The notes under the pieces were generated by a model. That model was given only the letters and a program-made list of their open reading frames with translations, did not search any database and was not told the DNA's origin. From Goniomonas avonlea (lineage: Eukaryota; Cryptophyceae; Goniomonadida; Goniomonadaceae): 13,226 nucleotides of DNA. Where the stretch lies: the NCBI GenBank assembly GCA_003573635.1, contig QUTJ01031597.1, forward strand, positions 1 through 13,226, given 5' to 3'. Made by a program: the position numbers and the translations under genes. This document shows positions 8,301 to 13,226 of this stretch, piece after piece; within the stretch, counting starts at the first letter, position 1, and the number at the start of each line of letters is the position of its first letter.

Positions 8301-9017
8301 GAATCAGTCCTGCTCGACCCGATCACTGAGTCCGAGAACGAGTCTGATGACGCCGACAACCACCAACCACCGCCGCAGCCTAAGGACAGCAGCGCCAACA
8401 AACGCAAGATTCAGCCTCCACAACCTGCTGAGGAGGTGGAAAACGAGGATTTCTTAACTCACTCAGACTCGTCCTCGAATGCTGGGGCCGAACTCTCTGA
8501 GAAACTTTCAGCGGACAACTTCGACAAAGTCTGCAACCCCCTCGACATTGGAAAGCAGGGCAGACGAAACAAGAAGGCTCGCAAGAAGCAGACGATCTCT
8601 CCATCACCCTCGCCCCCGCGAAGCAAACCGCCCAAGCCCGATCGTCTGAGAAACTCTAAAGCTTGCAAACCTTCGGAGCGCCAGTTCGACAGGGAGGCCG
8701 CTGAAATTCGCCCAACCAGCTCGCGAGGTCGTCACCGTGATGCACCACGTCCCCTTACCAAGGGCCGGAGCTCCAGAGTCTGTGCACCGGCACCTTCAGC
8801 CGGAGCACGATCACCCATGCAGCCGCCGCCCATCATGGAGCGCAAACGCGGCTTCGCCAGCGACAGCTCGCGCGCTCTCAAACAAGAAGGCGCCAACCTC
8901 TGGAATCCACCGCGAGCTGACGCACCGGCGGCCCAAACCGAACGCTCCAACGCCTCCGACGCCACGCTGCTGAAACTCCTCGCCGAACGATTTCTGAATG
9001 ACGGGAAAACGAACTAG
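5334..9017 (+). CDS. ORF3: tandem B-box zinc-finger / SUMO-interaction protein
   Basis: The protein has 1227 residues if read from the GTG at 5334; the first ATG (5820) would give about 1065 and still keep the zinc fingers. In order: disordered N-terminus (1-160); two B-box-like zinc fingers (172-212 and 227-266) with the same Cys/His order; two VIDLT motifs (308-312 and 318-322) in acidic context, typical of SUMO-interaction motifs; an 8-residue KTNSL repeat; a long Ser/Lys/Arg/Pro-rich disordered part with a basic cluster near 503-509; an unrecognised globular domain (about 623-960) with Cys/His residues from CGC (827-829) to MHDQHAMC (889-896); and a disordered tail with an acidic Ser-rich VLLDP segment near 992. 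B-boxes are best known from TRIM proteins, where they support assembly and ubiquitin or SUMO ligation, but no RING or coiled coil is seen. A role in reaching SUMO-rich nuclear sites is inferred. The central domain might hold the missing nuclease; no motif shows this. Confidence 0.75.
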   Translation: MNPSNAAQQEEPENYSDAPPFEEIPGARERAKQLANTGAATNPTSTAPPFARAKYLLKTCKSTNKPIVDLLADFPPRAFTTLPDPSFTPECNASTKRFDEFLRNEDTRLTAEGFNPGSPTELPSSGTNVKVVTPLNRLTNFDSSSPRINADIEVLRLGHYQDMFSLRKDSRCLICDSKQTVLFCCRICGPDVNILCEHCSAAIHDAEPLNAHRRYCVPVPASPQASCCRCFVATAALLCNDCPQESRNHCERCFGLFHLRGPRSSHLAMKLPIDGYSPNARANQPVITIKLEKPSPVKDVANSSKTQVIDLTESDPHVIDLTDPSPDSVTTEAAKTNSLESAKTNSLDSSKTTQPPARASAASKGKRPAKELFPVGGSGTAAPVTNPGSKPDSASPSSPTGQASLSTKSSPRKSRKDKRKASSSSASGPDSGPASPNISLSAQDKQSRHQSRKPRGRARCPTDKDEVLRTPANSRSRSPHHDNGSLAGSSSSSSPTKSPNAKKNKRRRRASPKDSPSKNCSGKERTKRKANNRAASTKEARSSKTPVDPQGVSHGHSQDSLFHSSDENNDEAKEESDGEAAEPNFVWGNRPGERVNPNGSFRAINDTTVHPFLHPNRPLPPPMTQLRRWLNSVVLAAYESQIRRAISHFSSIGERDPSLCSEFWNESTPSEIRVYVVQYLWPTALLKRENTGLSDQSLYNFMNSFTHSQWRWTLGLVAWVAANTGWLPQNFSREERESLGAKEPTGAIVWLSILICRTKELRENIAKHGADSKSVRDDQNAIHKLRGGQPSNRRPALQRYMNACYTRIAEVETAIAGDPVLSRLPFCGCFFADGMRQRCQVMQVVRTDPHYLQARCVNARKFGETWYPGCNAWKIVDYSKGIEDIVFAMHDQHAMCSPSKSRAVWWIGQSAQERLRNYQLARQAARTSPFYPFPAVTAQKSFVSCQLYHPSFSTLFRDQSRMTSQPKSDELHKGVAAFHQRDDDESSSDESVLLDPITESENESDDADNHQPPPQPKDSSANKRKIQPPQPAEEVENEDFLTHSDSSSNAGAELSEKLSADNFDKVCNPLDIGKQGRRNKKARKKQTISPSPSPPRSKPPKPDRLRNSKACKPSERQFDREAAEIRPTSSRGRHRDAPRPLTKGRSSRVCAPAPSAGARSPMQPPPIMERKRGFASDSSRALKQEGANLWNPPRADAPAAQTERSNASDATLLKLLAERFLNDGKTN
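5847..6131 (+). other. Two tandem B-box-like zinc fingers in ORF3
   Basis: Finger 1 runs from CLIC (172-175) through CRIC (185-188) and CEHC (196-199) to H204 and H212: C-x2-C-x9-C-x2-C-x7-C-x2-C-x4-H-x7-H. Finger 2 runs from C227/C230 through CNDC (239-242) and CERC (250-253) to H258 and H266: C-x2-C-x8-C-x2-C-x7-C-x2-C-x4-H-x7-H. The spacing differs by one residue only, so this is probably an internal duplication. The ligand pattern resembles B-box zinc fingers. Confidence 0.75.
6255..6299 (+). other. Tandem VIDLT SUMO-interaction-like motifs in ORF3
   Basis: VIDLT is encoded at 6255-6269 and again at 6285-6299, each followed by an acidic residue (E or D). This matches the hydrophobic core plus acidic flank of SUMO-interaction motifs such as those in PIAS-type proteins. 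Two closely spaced copies suit binding to poly-SUMO chains, as known for SUMO-targeted ubiquitin ligases. The function here is inferred. Confidence 0.6.
6333..6389 (+). repeat. 24-bp tandem repeat in ORF3
   Basis: Two copies of a 24-bp unit (6333-6356 and 6357-6380) encode A-K-T-N-S-L-(E/D)-S, followed by a partial third (6381-6389). The copies differ at several silent positions, so the duplication is not very recent. It lies in a disordered Ser/Thr-rich part just after the SUMO-interaction-like motifs. Confidence 0.7.
8995..9017 (+). promoter_or_regulatory. ORF3/ORF4 overlap with TGA-ATG junction
   Basis: ORF4's ATG (8998-9000) directly follows a TGA in its own frame (8995-8997), and ORF3 ends with TAG at 9015-9017, giving a 20-nt overlap. 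The in-frame TGA rules out entry into ORF4 by frameshifting upstream of 8998. The layout favours ribosomes ending ORF3 and stepping back to the nearby ATG, although a separate RNA or internal entry remains possible. Confidence 0.5.
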
Positions 9018-12000
9018 GAAGCCTGAACTGGTCTGCAGTCATTGCGGTGAACCCTCCAGACTGCAGCTCATACCCGAGCCAGTCACCGCCTCCCCGTCCA
9101 ACCCTCCCTCAACCCCAAGCTTATCGCTTCCATTCGACATGCCTCACCCACCCACTGCTGTCTTCGACGATCACGACAGCCCCAGCAGCATGTTCGATCC
9201 ACCACCACACTCCAACTCGGAGGACAACCCACCCATCGCTGTTCGGCACACCGCGAGAACACACCAACCACCACCACTGATCTCAAGACCTAAGCAAGCG
9301 TCAACGTTCAGCCGTCGTCTTATGAGACGAAAACCCTGTACAAAGTGCGGTTCGCTGGAACTCCCGCTCCAGCTTACAACTAAGCCTACACCCTCCATTG
9401 TCAACTACTTCGATGACCTCGACCTTGAAGTCAACGAATTCTTTGACCAGAGCATGGACCCTAACCTTGAAGATTGGGACCACCTTATTCATAATCAACG
9501 AAGACCGCCCGGGCTCCGCGGCAACCTAAGAACCGCCAAGGCCAGACGCAAGTTCCTGAAGTCGGAGCAGAAACGAGAAAGTCAAAATGCGAGTGCTACG
9601 ATCGCACTCACCTTCGTACATGACTGTCTCGAACTTCTTGGACCTATGATGGCGATAGCCAACAGGAAACTTCGTTCAGCCTTCAAAGTATCGATCTCCT
9701 GGTCACTACTTGAACCTACTCACCTGGCACTCCTCCAATGTAAGCGAAGAGCAGTGACCAAATGGGAGCTGGAACCCACCCGCATAAACCCGCGATCGCT
9801 CAAAAAGTTCAAGCTGCGTCTCCCTTCTCAACTAATGGCTGAACTTCAGAAGTTCAAGGATGCGCGCGCCAACGGCTATCGACCAAACGAACCGGAAATG
9901 GATCCCTCATCGGTGCCACCAATACTCTCTCCGGAAAATGGCGCTCCATGTGCCTGTATTCTGATCAACCCCAAGTTTCGTGATCATCCATCCGGCCACG
10001 TTTGGACGCACGACAGACAATTCATCAGAACTCTCTGCCATTTGTTCAACATCAGCACCACGTTCGCTGACCGCCTCATTGAACTTTTGGCCTTTGGATT
10101 CGGCCATCGGGAGAAGCAACGCTTCAACAGAGAAAAGGTAGCCGAGCAACTCGACAGCTTTCGAGACCAGGTCATGGCAGCCTTCGGGTCGGTCGACAAG
10201 GCTGAAGCGCTTCACTCCCTACTAACCCAGCTGTCTAACGAAGTCCTCGGCTATGCAGAAGCCAAAGACAACACGCCAACTCCGCTCACCGCCACCAAGG
10301 ACTTCTCCAAATTCATGAACGCGACAGCACACCTTTGGGGTCTACGCCGTTGCGACAAAGCGTCGAACAACTTCGCTTTCGCGTGCGAATGGCTACTTGA
10401 AGAACTCACCCTCAGGGATCTGAAATCCCAACCAGGCACCTTCGCACCTCAAGATCTTAGCCCCAGAGACGCCGCAGCACTCATCACCAAGAACGTCAAA
10501 GATCTAGGATGGTGGTTCGACAGCGATGAAGTACAGGACAAACTGGATCTCGCCGGTCCTGAACTCCAACGTAGCCGAGCAGCAGCTTCACTGTTCACCA
10601 GATTCCCTGACGCTTGCGGAGCACCAAGACAACCCACCCGAACTCTGAGTATCGTCGGTTCTGGACCTTGTGAAACCTTGGCCCACGAGGTCCCTGCGAT
10701 TTCTACCGATGTCCACTCCGATTCTGACAAAGCTTCAACCGCGCCTGGGTCTAAGCACGCTCCATTAGCCGCTGATGAACCAGGGGTCGTCAGCTCGCCC
10801 GAATGGAGCCTAGCCTACATGACTCAGCTCGTCAAGGCACACAAGAACCCGCCAACACTTCGCTTTCTGAACTCCTCTCTATACTGCGCGACAACACGAC
10901 TGTCAAAGTGGCTCCAAGGCGGACTTAAGGCCATCAGGGACGAGAGAGTACGTCTATGCGACCATCTCTTCCATCAGACCAAAGTAAGCTTGAACTTCAC
11001 AATCGACGAATCAGCAGACATCCTCTTGCTGGCGCCTGAAAAGATTTCTTCGATCAATATCGACGACTTCACTCGCCTTTACACCTCCCTGCCGATTCAT
11101 GACGAAAAAGAAGGCCTGATTACTGCCATCAAGTTCTGGGCCAAGCTTACCTTCGCCTCCGCCAGAAGACGCCTCGGACCCACGGCCACCCTAGTCGCTT
11201 CTATGGACGGTTTACGTTGGGACTGGCGCGCTCTACCTTCGAGACACCCTTTCGAAATCAACGTGACCCCTGAACTGATTGTTCGCTGTTTCTCAGTGGA
11301 AGCTACTCACAACTACTTCGAAATCGCTGGTGAAGTCTGGCTACAGATTAATGGCATTCCCATGGGAAGCTCTACCTCGGTCGACGCTTGCGACCTCCTC
11401 CTAGGAATGCACGAATTCCTAGCTCAATGGGAACTCATTATCTCCAAAAGACTAAGCGATCTCGAAAAAGCCAGGAGCCGCAATCACTGCTTTCGCTTCG
11501 TCGACGACCACGCAGCGTTTAACAACGTCGAATACCTTATCGACATGGAAAGGATTTTCAACCTCGGCAAGTACCTCGGTATCGAAGATCAAACCAACTA
11601 CGACCAATTCCTCGATATCCAACTTCCCGACCACGCGGTTGAACCCAACGCTATTCCTCCATCAACCTCTGCTACCACCAGCAACATTTTACCCGCCGAG
11701 ACCCCGCGCAAAAGAGGCCGCCCCGGTCTAGGAGGCAACTTCATGGACCTGACCCTAAGCTTCGATTCAGCAGGCAACCTGATTTCAAAGTTCTTCAAAA
11801 AGAACTTGCCGTTCGAAGTCATCAAGTACCAGCACGGTTCCACTAACGCCCCATCGCAAATGGTCCATGGCATCATCATTTCGCAAGTAACGCGGATCGT
11901 CAGACTCTCAACGGACCCTTCTGACTTCACCAAAACTGTGGGTTCGCTGCTGAACTTCATGACCCATCAGAAACGTCTCGACTACTTCGTGTTGGTCCGC

Positions 12001-12309
12001 AACATCGCTAGGACCATTAGGGCTGAAAAAGCCTCGGAACGCTTTAACATGTCGGAAGCAGCCCTTATCAAGGATATCGAGAACCACGCTAAGGTCTCTC
12101 CTGCCACCAGACGTATCTCCACCTCCATCGCCAACAATCGCTCTTGCTCGGACTTTACATCGAGGATCTGTCCCCGGATACCAACGACAACTCCGCTTGA
12201 TCCTGCATCCGACGAACCACGTGACACGATCGTCAGCAGCAAGAACGCAAGGAAAAGGAAGGCTAAACGAGCGCGTCTGCGGGCTACTGACGTCGGCCCT
12301 CAACCGTGA
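8998..12309 (+). CDS. ORF4: Penelope-like reverse transcriptase
   Basis: The protein has 1103 residues from an ATG that directly follows an in-frame TGA. RT motifs appear in order: motif 1 CDKASNNFAFAC (452-463); motif 2 LVKAHKNPPTLRFL (611-624); motif A NIDDFTRLYTSLP (687-699, likely catalytic D690); motif B NGIPMGSSTS (785-794); motif C FRFVDD (832-837, catalytic D836/D837); and, past motif C, NFMDLTL (914-920) and SQMVHGIIISQ (953-963). The DKASNN, LYTSLP and VDD set is typical of PLEs of the Hydra/Naiad kind. GHVWTHD, upstream of motif 1, also has a counterpart there. All catalytic aspartates are present. Extras are two CxxC knuckles (13-16, 114-117), a Ser/Pro-rich insert with an AT-hook core RGRP (906-909) between motif C and the thumb-proximal motif, and a basic C-terminal cluster. 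No GIY-YIG endonuclease is found at either end, unlike most PLEs. It would copy the element RNA into DNA in the nucleus. Confidence 0.88.
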   Translation: MTGKRTRKPELVCSHCGEPSRLQLIPEPVTASPSNPPSTPSLSLPFDMPHPPTAVFDDHDSPSSMFDPPPHSNSEDNPPIAVRHTARTHQPPPLISRPKQASTFSRRLMRRKPCTKCGSLELPLQLTTKPTPSIVNYFDDLDLEVNEFFDQSMDPNLEDWDHLIHNQRRPPGLRGNLRTAKARRKFLKSEQKRESQNASATIALTFVHDCLELLGPMMAIANRKLRSAFKVSISWSLLEPTHLALLQCKRRAVTKWELEPTRINPRSLKKFKLRLPSQLMAELQKFKDARANGYRPNEPEMDPSSVPPILSPENGAPCACILINPKFRDHPSGHVWTHDRQFIRTLCHLFNISTTFADRLIELLAFGFGHREKQRFNREKVAEQLDSFRDQVMAAFGSVDKAEALHSLLTQLSNEVLGYAEAKDNTPTPLTATKDFSKFMNATAHLWGLRRCDKASNNFAFACEWLLEELTLRDLKSQPGTFAPQDLSPRDAAALITKNVKDLGWWFDSDEVQDKLDLAGPELQRSRAAASLFTRFPDACGAPRQPTRTLSIVGSGPCETLAHEVPAISTDVHSDSDKASTAPGSKHAPLAADEPGVVSSPEWSLAYMTQLVKAHKNPPTLRFLNSSLYCATTRLSKWLQGGLKAIRDERVRLCDHLFHQTKVSLNFTIDESADILLLAPEKISSINIDDFTRLYTSLPIHDEKEGLITAIKFWAKLTFASARRRLGPTATLVASMDGLRWDWRALPSRHPFEINVTPELIVRCFSVEATHNYFEIAGEVWLQINGIPMGSSTSVDACDLLLGMHEFLAQWELIISKRLSDLEKARSRNHCFRFVDDHAAFNNVEYLIDMERIFNLGKYLGIEDQTNYDQFLDIQLPDHAVEPNAIPPSTSATTSNILPAETPRKRGRPGLGGNFMDLTLSFDSAGNLISKFFKKNLPFEVIKYQHGSTNAPSQMVHGIIISQVTRIVRLSTDPSDFTKTVGSLLNFMTHQKRLDYFVLVRNIARTIRAEKASERFNMSEAALIKDIENHAKVSPATRRISTSIANNRSCSDFTSRICPRIPTTTPLDPASDEPRDTIVSSKNARKRKAKRARLRATDVGPQP

Positions 12310-12345
12310 TGACCGACACCCGTAACACGTCCAAGTCCAGTGGCC

Positions 12346-12382
12346 GACGACATTGGCGGCACGCCCGAGTTGAGCGGTCGTC
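12346..12382 (+). other. Two-stem hairpin in 3' tail
   Basis: GACGAC (12346-12351) can pair with GTCGTC (12377-12382), enclosing a short hairpin GGCG-gca-CGCC (12355-12365). Found by eye; no energy was computed. Confidence 0.3.
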
Positions 12383-12435
12383 AACACCGAGCCACCCTTC
12401 CTTGTCTGGCACTATTGCTCCTTCGCTCTCTATAT

Positions 12436-12574
12436 CTCCTAATCGGAGGCTAGGCGATGAGCGTTAAAGGAGCTCTGCCTTTTGGCACGACTCTGAGTGA
12501 GCCAGAGCCCTACTTCTCTGTTTTCAGGAAGTAGTGGAGTTATGCTAAGCATAACGAGAGAGTCAGGCTGGGGG

Positions 12575-12577
<3 letters not shown>
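12436..12577 (+). other. Hairpin cluster in 3' tail (possible RNA element)
   Basis: Successive inverted repeats lie close together: CTCC/GGAG (12436-12448), TGCC-tttt-GGCA (12476-12487), CTCTG/CAGAG (12491-12507), TACTTC...GAAGTA with an inner CTG/CAG (12511-12533), and a perfect GTTATGCT-A-AGCATAAC (12539-12555). As an alternative to the third, GAGCCC (12505-12510) can pair with GGGCTC (12572-12577), stacking directly on the fourth hairpin and closing a multibranch fold. The position just after the RT gene suits an RT-binding or RNA-processing element. No known ribozyme core was recognised. Confidence 0.45.

Positions 12578-12612
<35 letters not shown>
12578..12612 (+). repeat. (CT)n microsatellite
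   Basis: A pure CT dinucleotide run of 35 nt. A GAGAGAG at 12556-12562 just upstream could pair with it. On the other strand it is a purine run. Copy number is likely to vary between element copies. Confidence 0.95.
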
Positions 12613-12617
<5 letters not shown>

Positions 12618-12716
12618 TTGGGGGCAATCTCCACCCTCCACCCTCCATCCCACTTACTACACCCTCCACGGTCCATTCTCCGCCCTCGGCCGCTTACAGA
12701 CCGTAGCTGTATGAAC

Positions 12717-12732
12717 CACGTGTCCGCACGTG
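12717..12732. promoter_or_regulatory. Two CACGTG palindromes 10 bp apart
   Basis: CACGTG occurs at 12717-12722 and 12727-12732, so the sites start 10 bp apart, about one helical turn. CACGTG is the classic E-box/G-box bound by bHLH and bZIP factors in eukaryotes. A third copy is in the leader at 585-590. A regulatory role is inferred only. Confidence 0.25.
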
Positions 12733-12818
12733 CTCCAGTCCGATGACCCAGACTCCAAGCTCCACCGTGTGTCTCAGATTCGAAGGAGACTCCCATCCCT
12801 CCACGAACTCCCGCCCTC

Positions 12819-12833
12819 GAGGCAGACTGCCTC
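12819..12833. repeat. 15-bp palindrome GAGGCAG-A-CTGCCTC
   Basis: A perfect 7-bp inverted repeat with a one-base centre sits at the edge of the direct-repeat block. Its left arm can also pair with the CTGCCTC near 12887, so the tail could fold in more than one way. Confidence 0.55.
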
Positions 12834-13000
12834 ATCCCTCCCCAAACTCACGCTCGTCGCCCCTCCCTAACGCTCTCGAAAACAGTCTGCCTCGACGCCC
12901 CTCCCTCCGCGCACTAACGCTGTCGAAAACAGTTTGCCTCATCCCTCCCCAAACTCACGCTCGTCGCCCCTCCCTAACGCTCTCGAAAGCAGTCTGCGTC
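12828..13000. repeat. 66-bp direct repeat, period 107 bp, with partial third copy
   Basis: Copy 1 (12828-12893) and copy 2 (12935-13000) match at all but two of 66 positions. The sequence between them carries a shorter diverged copy, so a unit starting TAACGCT(C/G)TCGAAA occurs three times, at 12868, 12915 and 12975. A weaker fourth match to the left part begins near 12794. The near-identity points to recent duplication or gene conversion. Confidence 0.85.
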
Positions 13001-13203
13001 GTCGCCCATTCCCCCTCGCACGCCAGCGAGAGTGAGAAGCGGGTCCAGCTCTCCTCTAGTCGGTGGCTCACCCGAGAGCCCTCGGCAAGTGCGCAGCTCC
13101 CTAGGCTTCAGAACCCGAGAGGCCGCAGCGACCAGGGACTTCCGCAGCCAGCACAGCCCACTGTCCGTTGCCGCTGCGTTCGAGAGAGACGAGGGAGGGA
13201 GAA

Positions 13204-13222
13204 CCTCGGGTGGCGGTCGAGG
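13204..13222 (+). other. Hairpin at 3' edge of window
   Basis: CCTCG (13204-13208) and CGAGG (13218-13222) form a perfect 5-bp stem with a 9-nt loop. It ends four bases before the window ends, so it might mark the element terminus, but the boundary is not known. Confidence 0.3.
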
Positions 13223-13226
13223 CGAG

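Larger units (their letters stand above)
1..13226 (+). mobile_element. Multi-ORF Penelope-like retroelement (boundaries not determined)
   Basis: Four long ORFs on one strand fill 667-12309 with little spacing and small end overlaps. The last encodes an RT with PLE-type motifs, so the window is best read as one retroelement. I see no host gene on either side, no perfect terminal repeat joining the two ends and no target-site duplication, so the true ends may lie outside the window. All four frames are open over their full length, which suggests a young copy or a consensus; the three N bases (75, 329, 564) all lie in the leader. PLEs normally encode one RT-endonuclease protein. Multi-ORF PLE relatives are known from rotifers (Terminons), so four ORFs is unusual but not without precedent. 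An alternative is a composite of an RT element with neighbouring genes, but the ORF2/3/4 overlaps argue against that. Confidence 0.8.
12310..13226 (+). other. Non-coding 3' tail
   Basis: No gene is supported downstream of ORF4. Short frames on both strands here cross the (CT)n tract and have biased composition. The tail holds a hairpin cluster (12346-12577), a (CT)n tract, two CACGTG palindromes, a direct-repeat block and a hairpin at the window's edge. No AATAAA or TGTAA-type polyadenylation signal and no poly(A) run was found. In retroelements such a tail usually carries the RT's RNA recognition site; in PLEs, partial tandem copies can also place promoter function here. Confidence 0.6.

Noticed and set aside
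8998-12309. Telomerase, group II intron or LINE RT as the identity of ORF4
   Set aside because: The DKASNN motif 1, LYTSLP after the motif A aspartate and the motifs beyond FVDD fit Penelope-like RTs; no telomerase RNA-binding domain, maturase domain or apurinic endonuclease is seen.
12476-12577. tRNA-like or tRNA-derived SINE fold
   Set aside because: No A box or B box consensus (GGTTCGA-like) and the arms do not fit a cloverleaf.
12439-12835. Short frames across the (CT)n tract, encoding Ser-Leu or Glu-Arg runs
   Set aside because: Dinucleotide repeats give open frames automatically; flanks show no coding character.
12860-12985. Telomere-like CCCTAAC strings in the tail
   Set aside because: Single CCCTAA units inside a longer 3' repeat, followed by CGCT; no tandem telomeric array.

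Overview
The window reads as one large eukaryotic retroelement. It has four long, non-degenerate open reading frames, all on the + strand, flanked by a C/T-rich leader and a structured, repeat-bearing 3' tail. The last ORF is a reverse transcriptase (RT) whose motifs match Penelope-like elements (PLEs), in particular the Hydra/Naiad-type branch with a 'DFT-x-LYTSLP' motif A. Nuclear-localisation-like clusters, B-box zinc fingers, SUMO-interaction-like motifs and an AT-hook all point to a eukaryotic host. The host cannot be named from the sequence. The sense strand is conspicuously C-rich and G-poor throughout.

Layout: 1-666 leader (three N bases); 667-2280 ORF1, a disordered basic N-terminus followed by a methyltransferase-like domain with an NPPW motif; 2281-2874 spacer; 2875-5337 ORF2, an Ala/Pro-rich N-terminus and a large unrecognised globular region; 5334-9017 ORF3, two B-box-like zinc fingers, two VIDLT SUMO-interaction-like motifs, long charged disordered stretches and an unrecognised central domain; 8998-12309 ORF4, the RT; 12310-13226 non-coding tail with a cluster of hairpins, a (CT)n tract, two CACGTG palindromes and a 66-bp direct repeat.

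ORF2, ORF3 and ORF4 overlap at their ends. ORF3 begins with GTG rather than ATG, inside a GTGA overlap with the ORF2 stop. ORF4 begins at an ATG placed directly after an in-frame TGA and 20 nt before the end of ORF3. This suggests one polycistronic RNA with translation coupled by termination and reinitiation. It is an inference.

The likely division of labour, also inferred, is that ORF4 copies the RNA, ORF3 contacts nuclear SUMO or ubiquitin-type machinery, ORF1 may methylate adenine or cytosine in DNA or RNA, and ORF2 has an unknown, perhaps structural, role. No GIY-YIG or other familiar endonuclease is visible in any ORF. The most notable point is the combination of a PLE-type RT with a methyltransferase-like ORF and a B-box/SIM ORF. 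I do not know of a described element with this combination.
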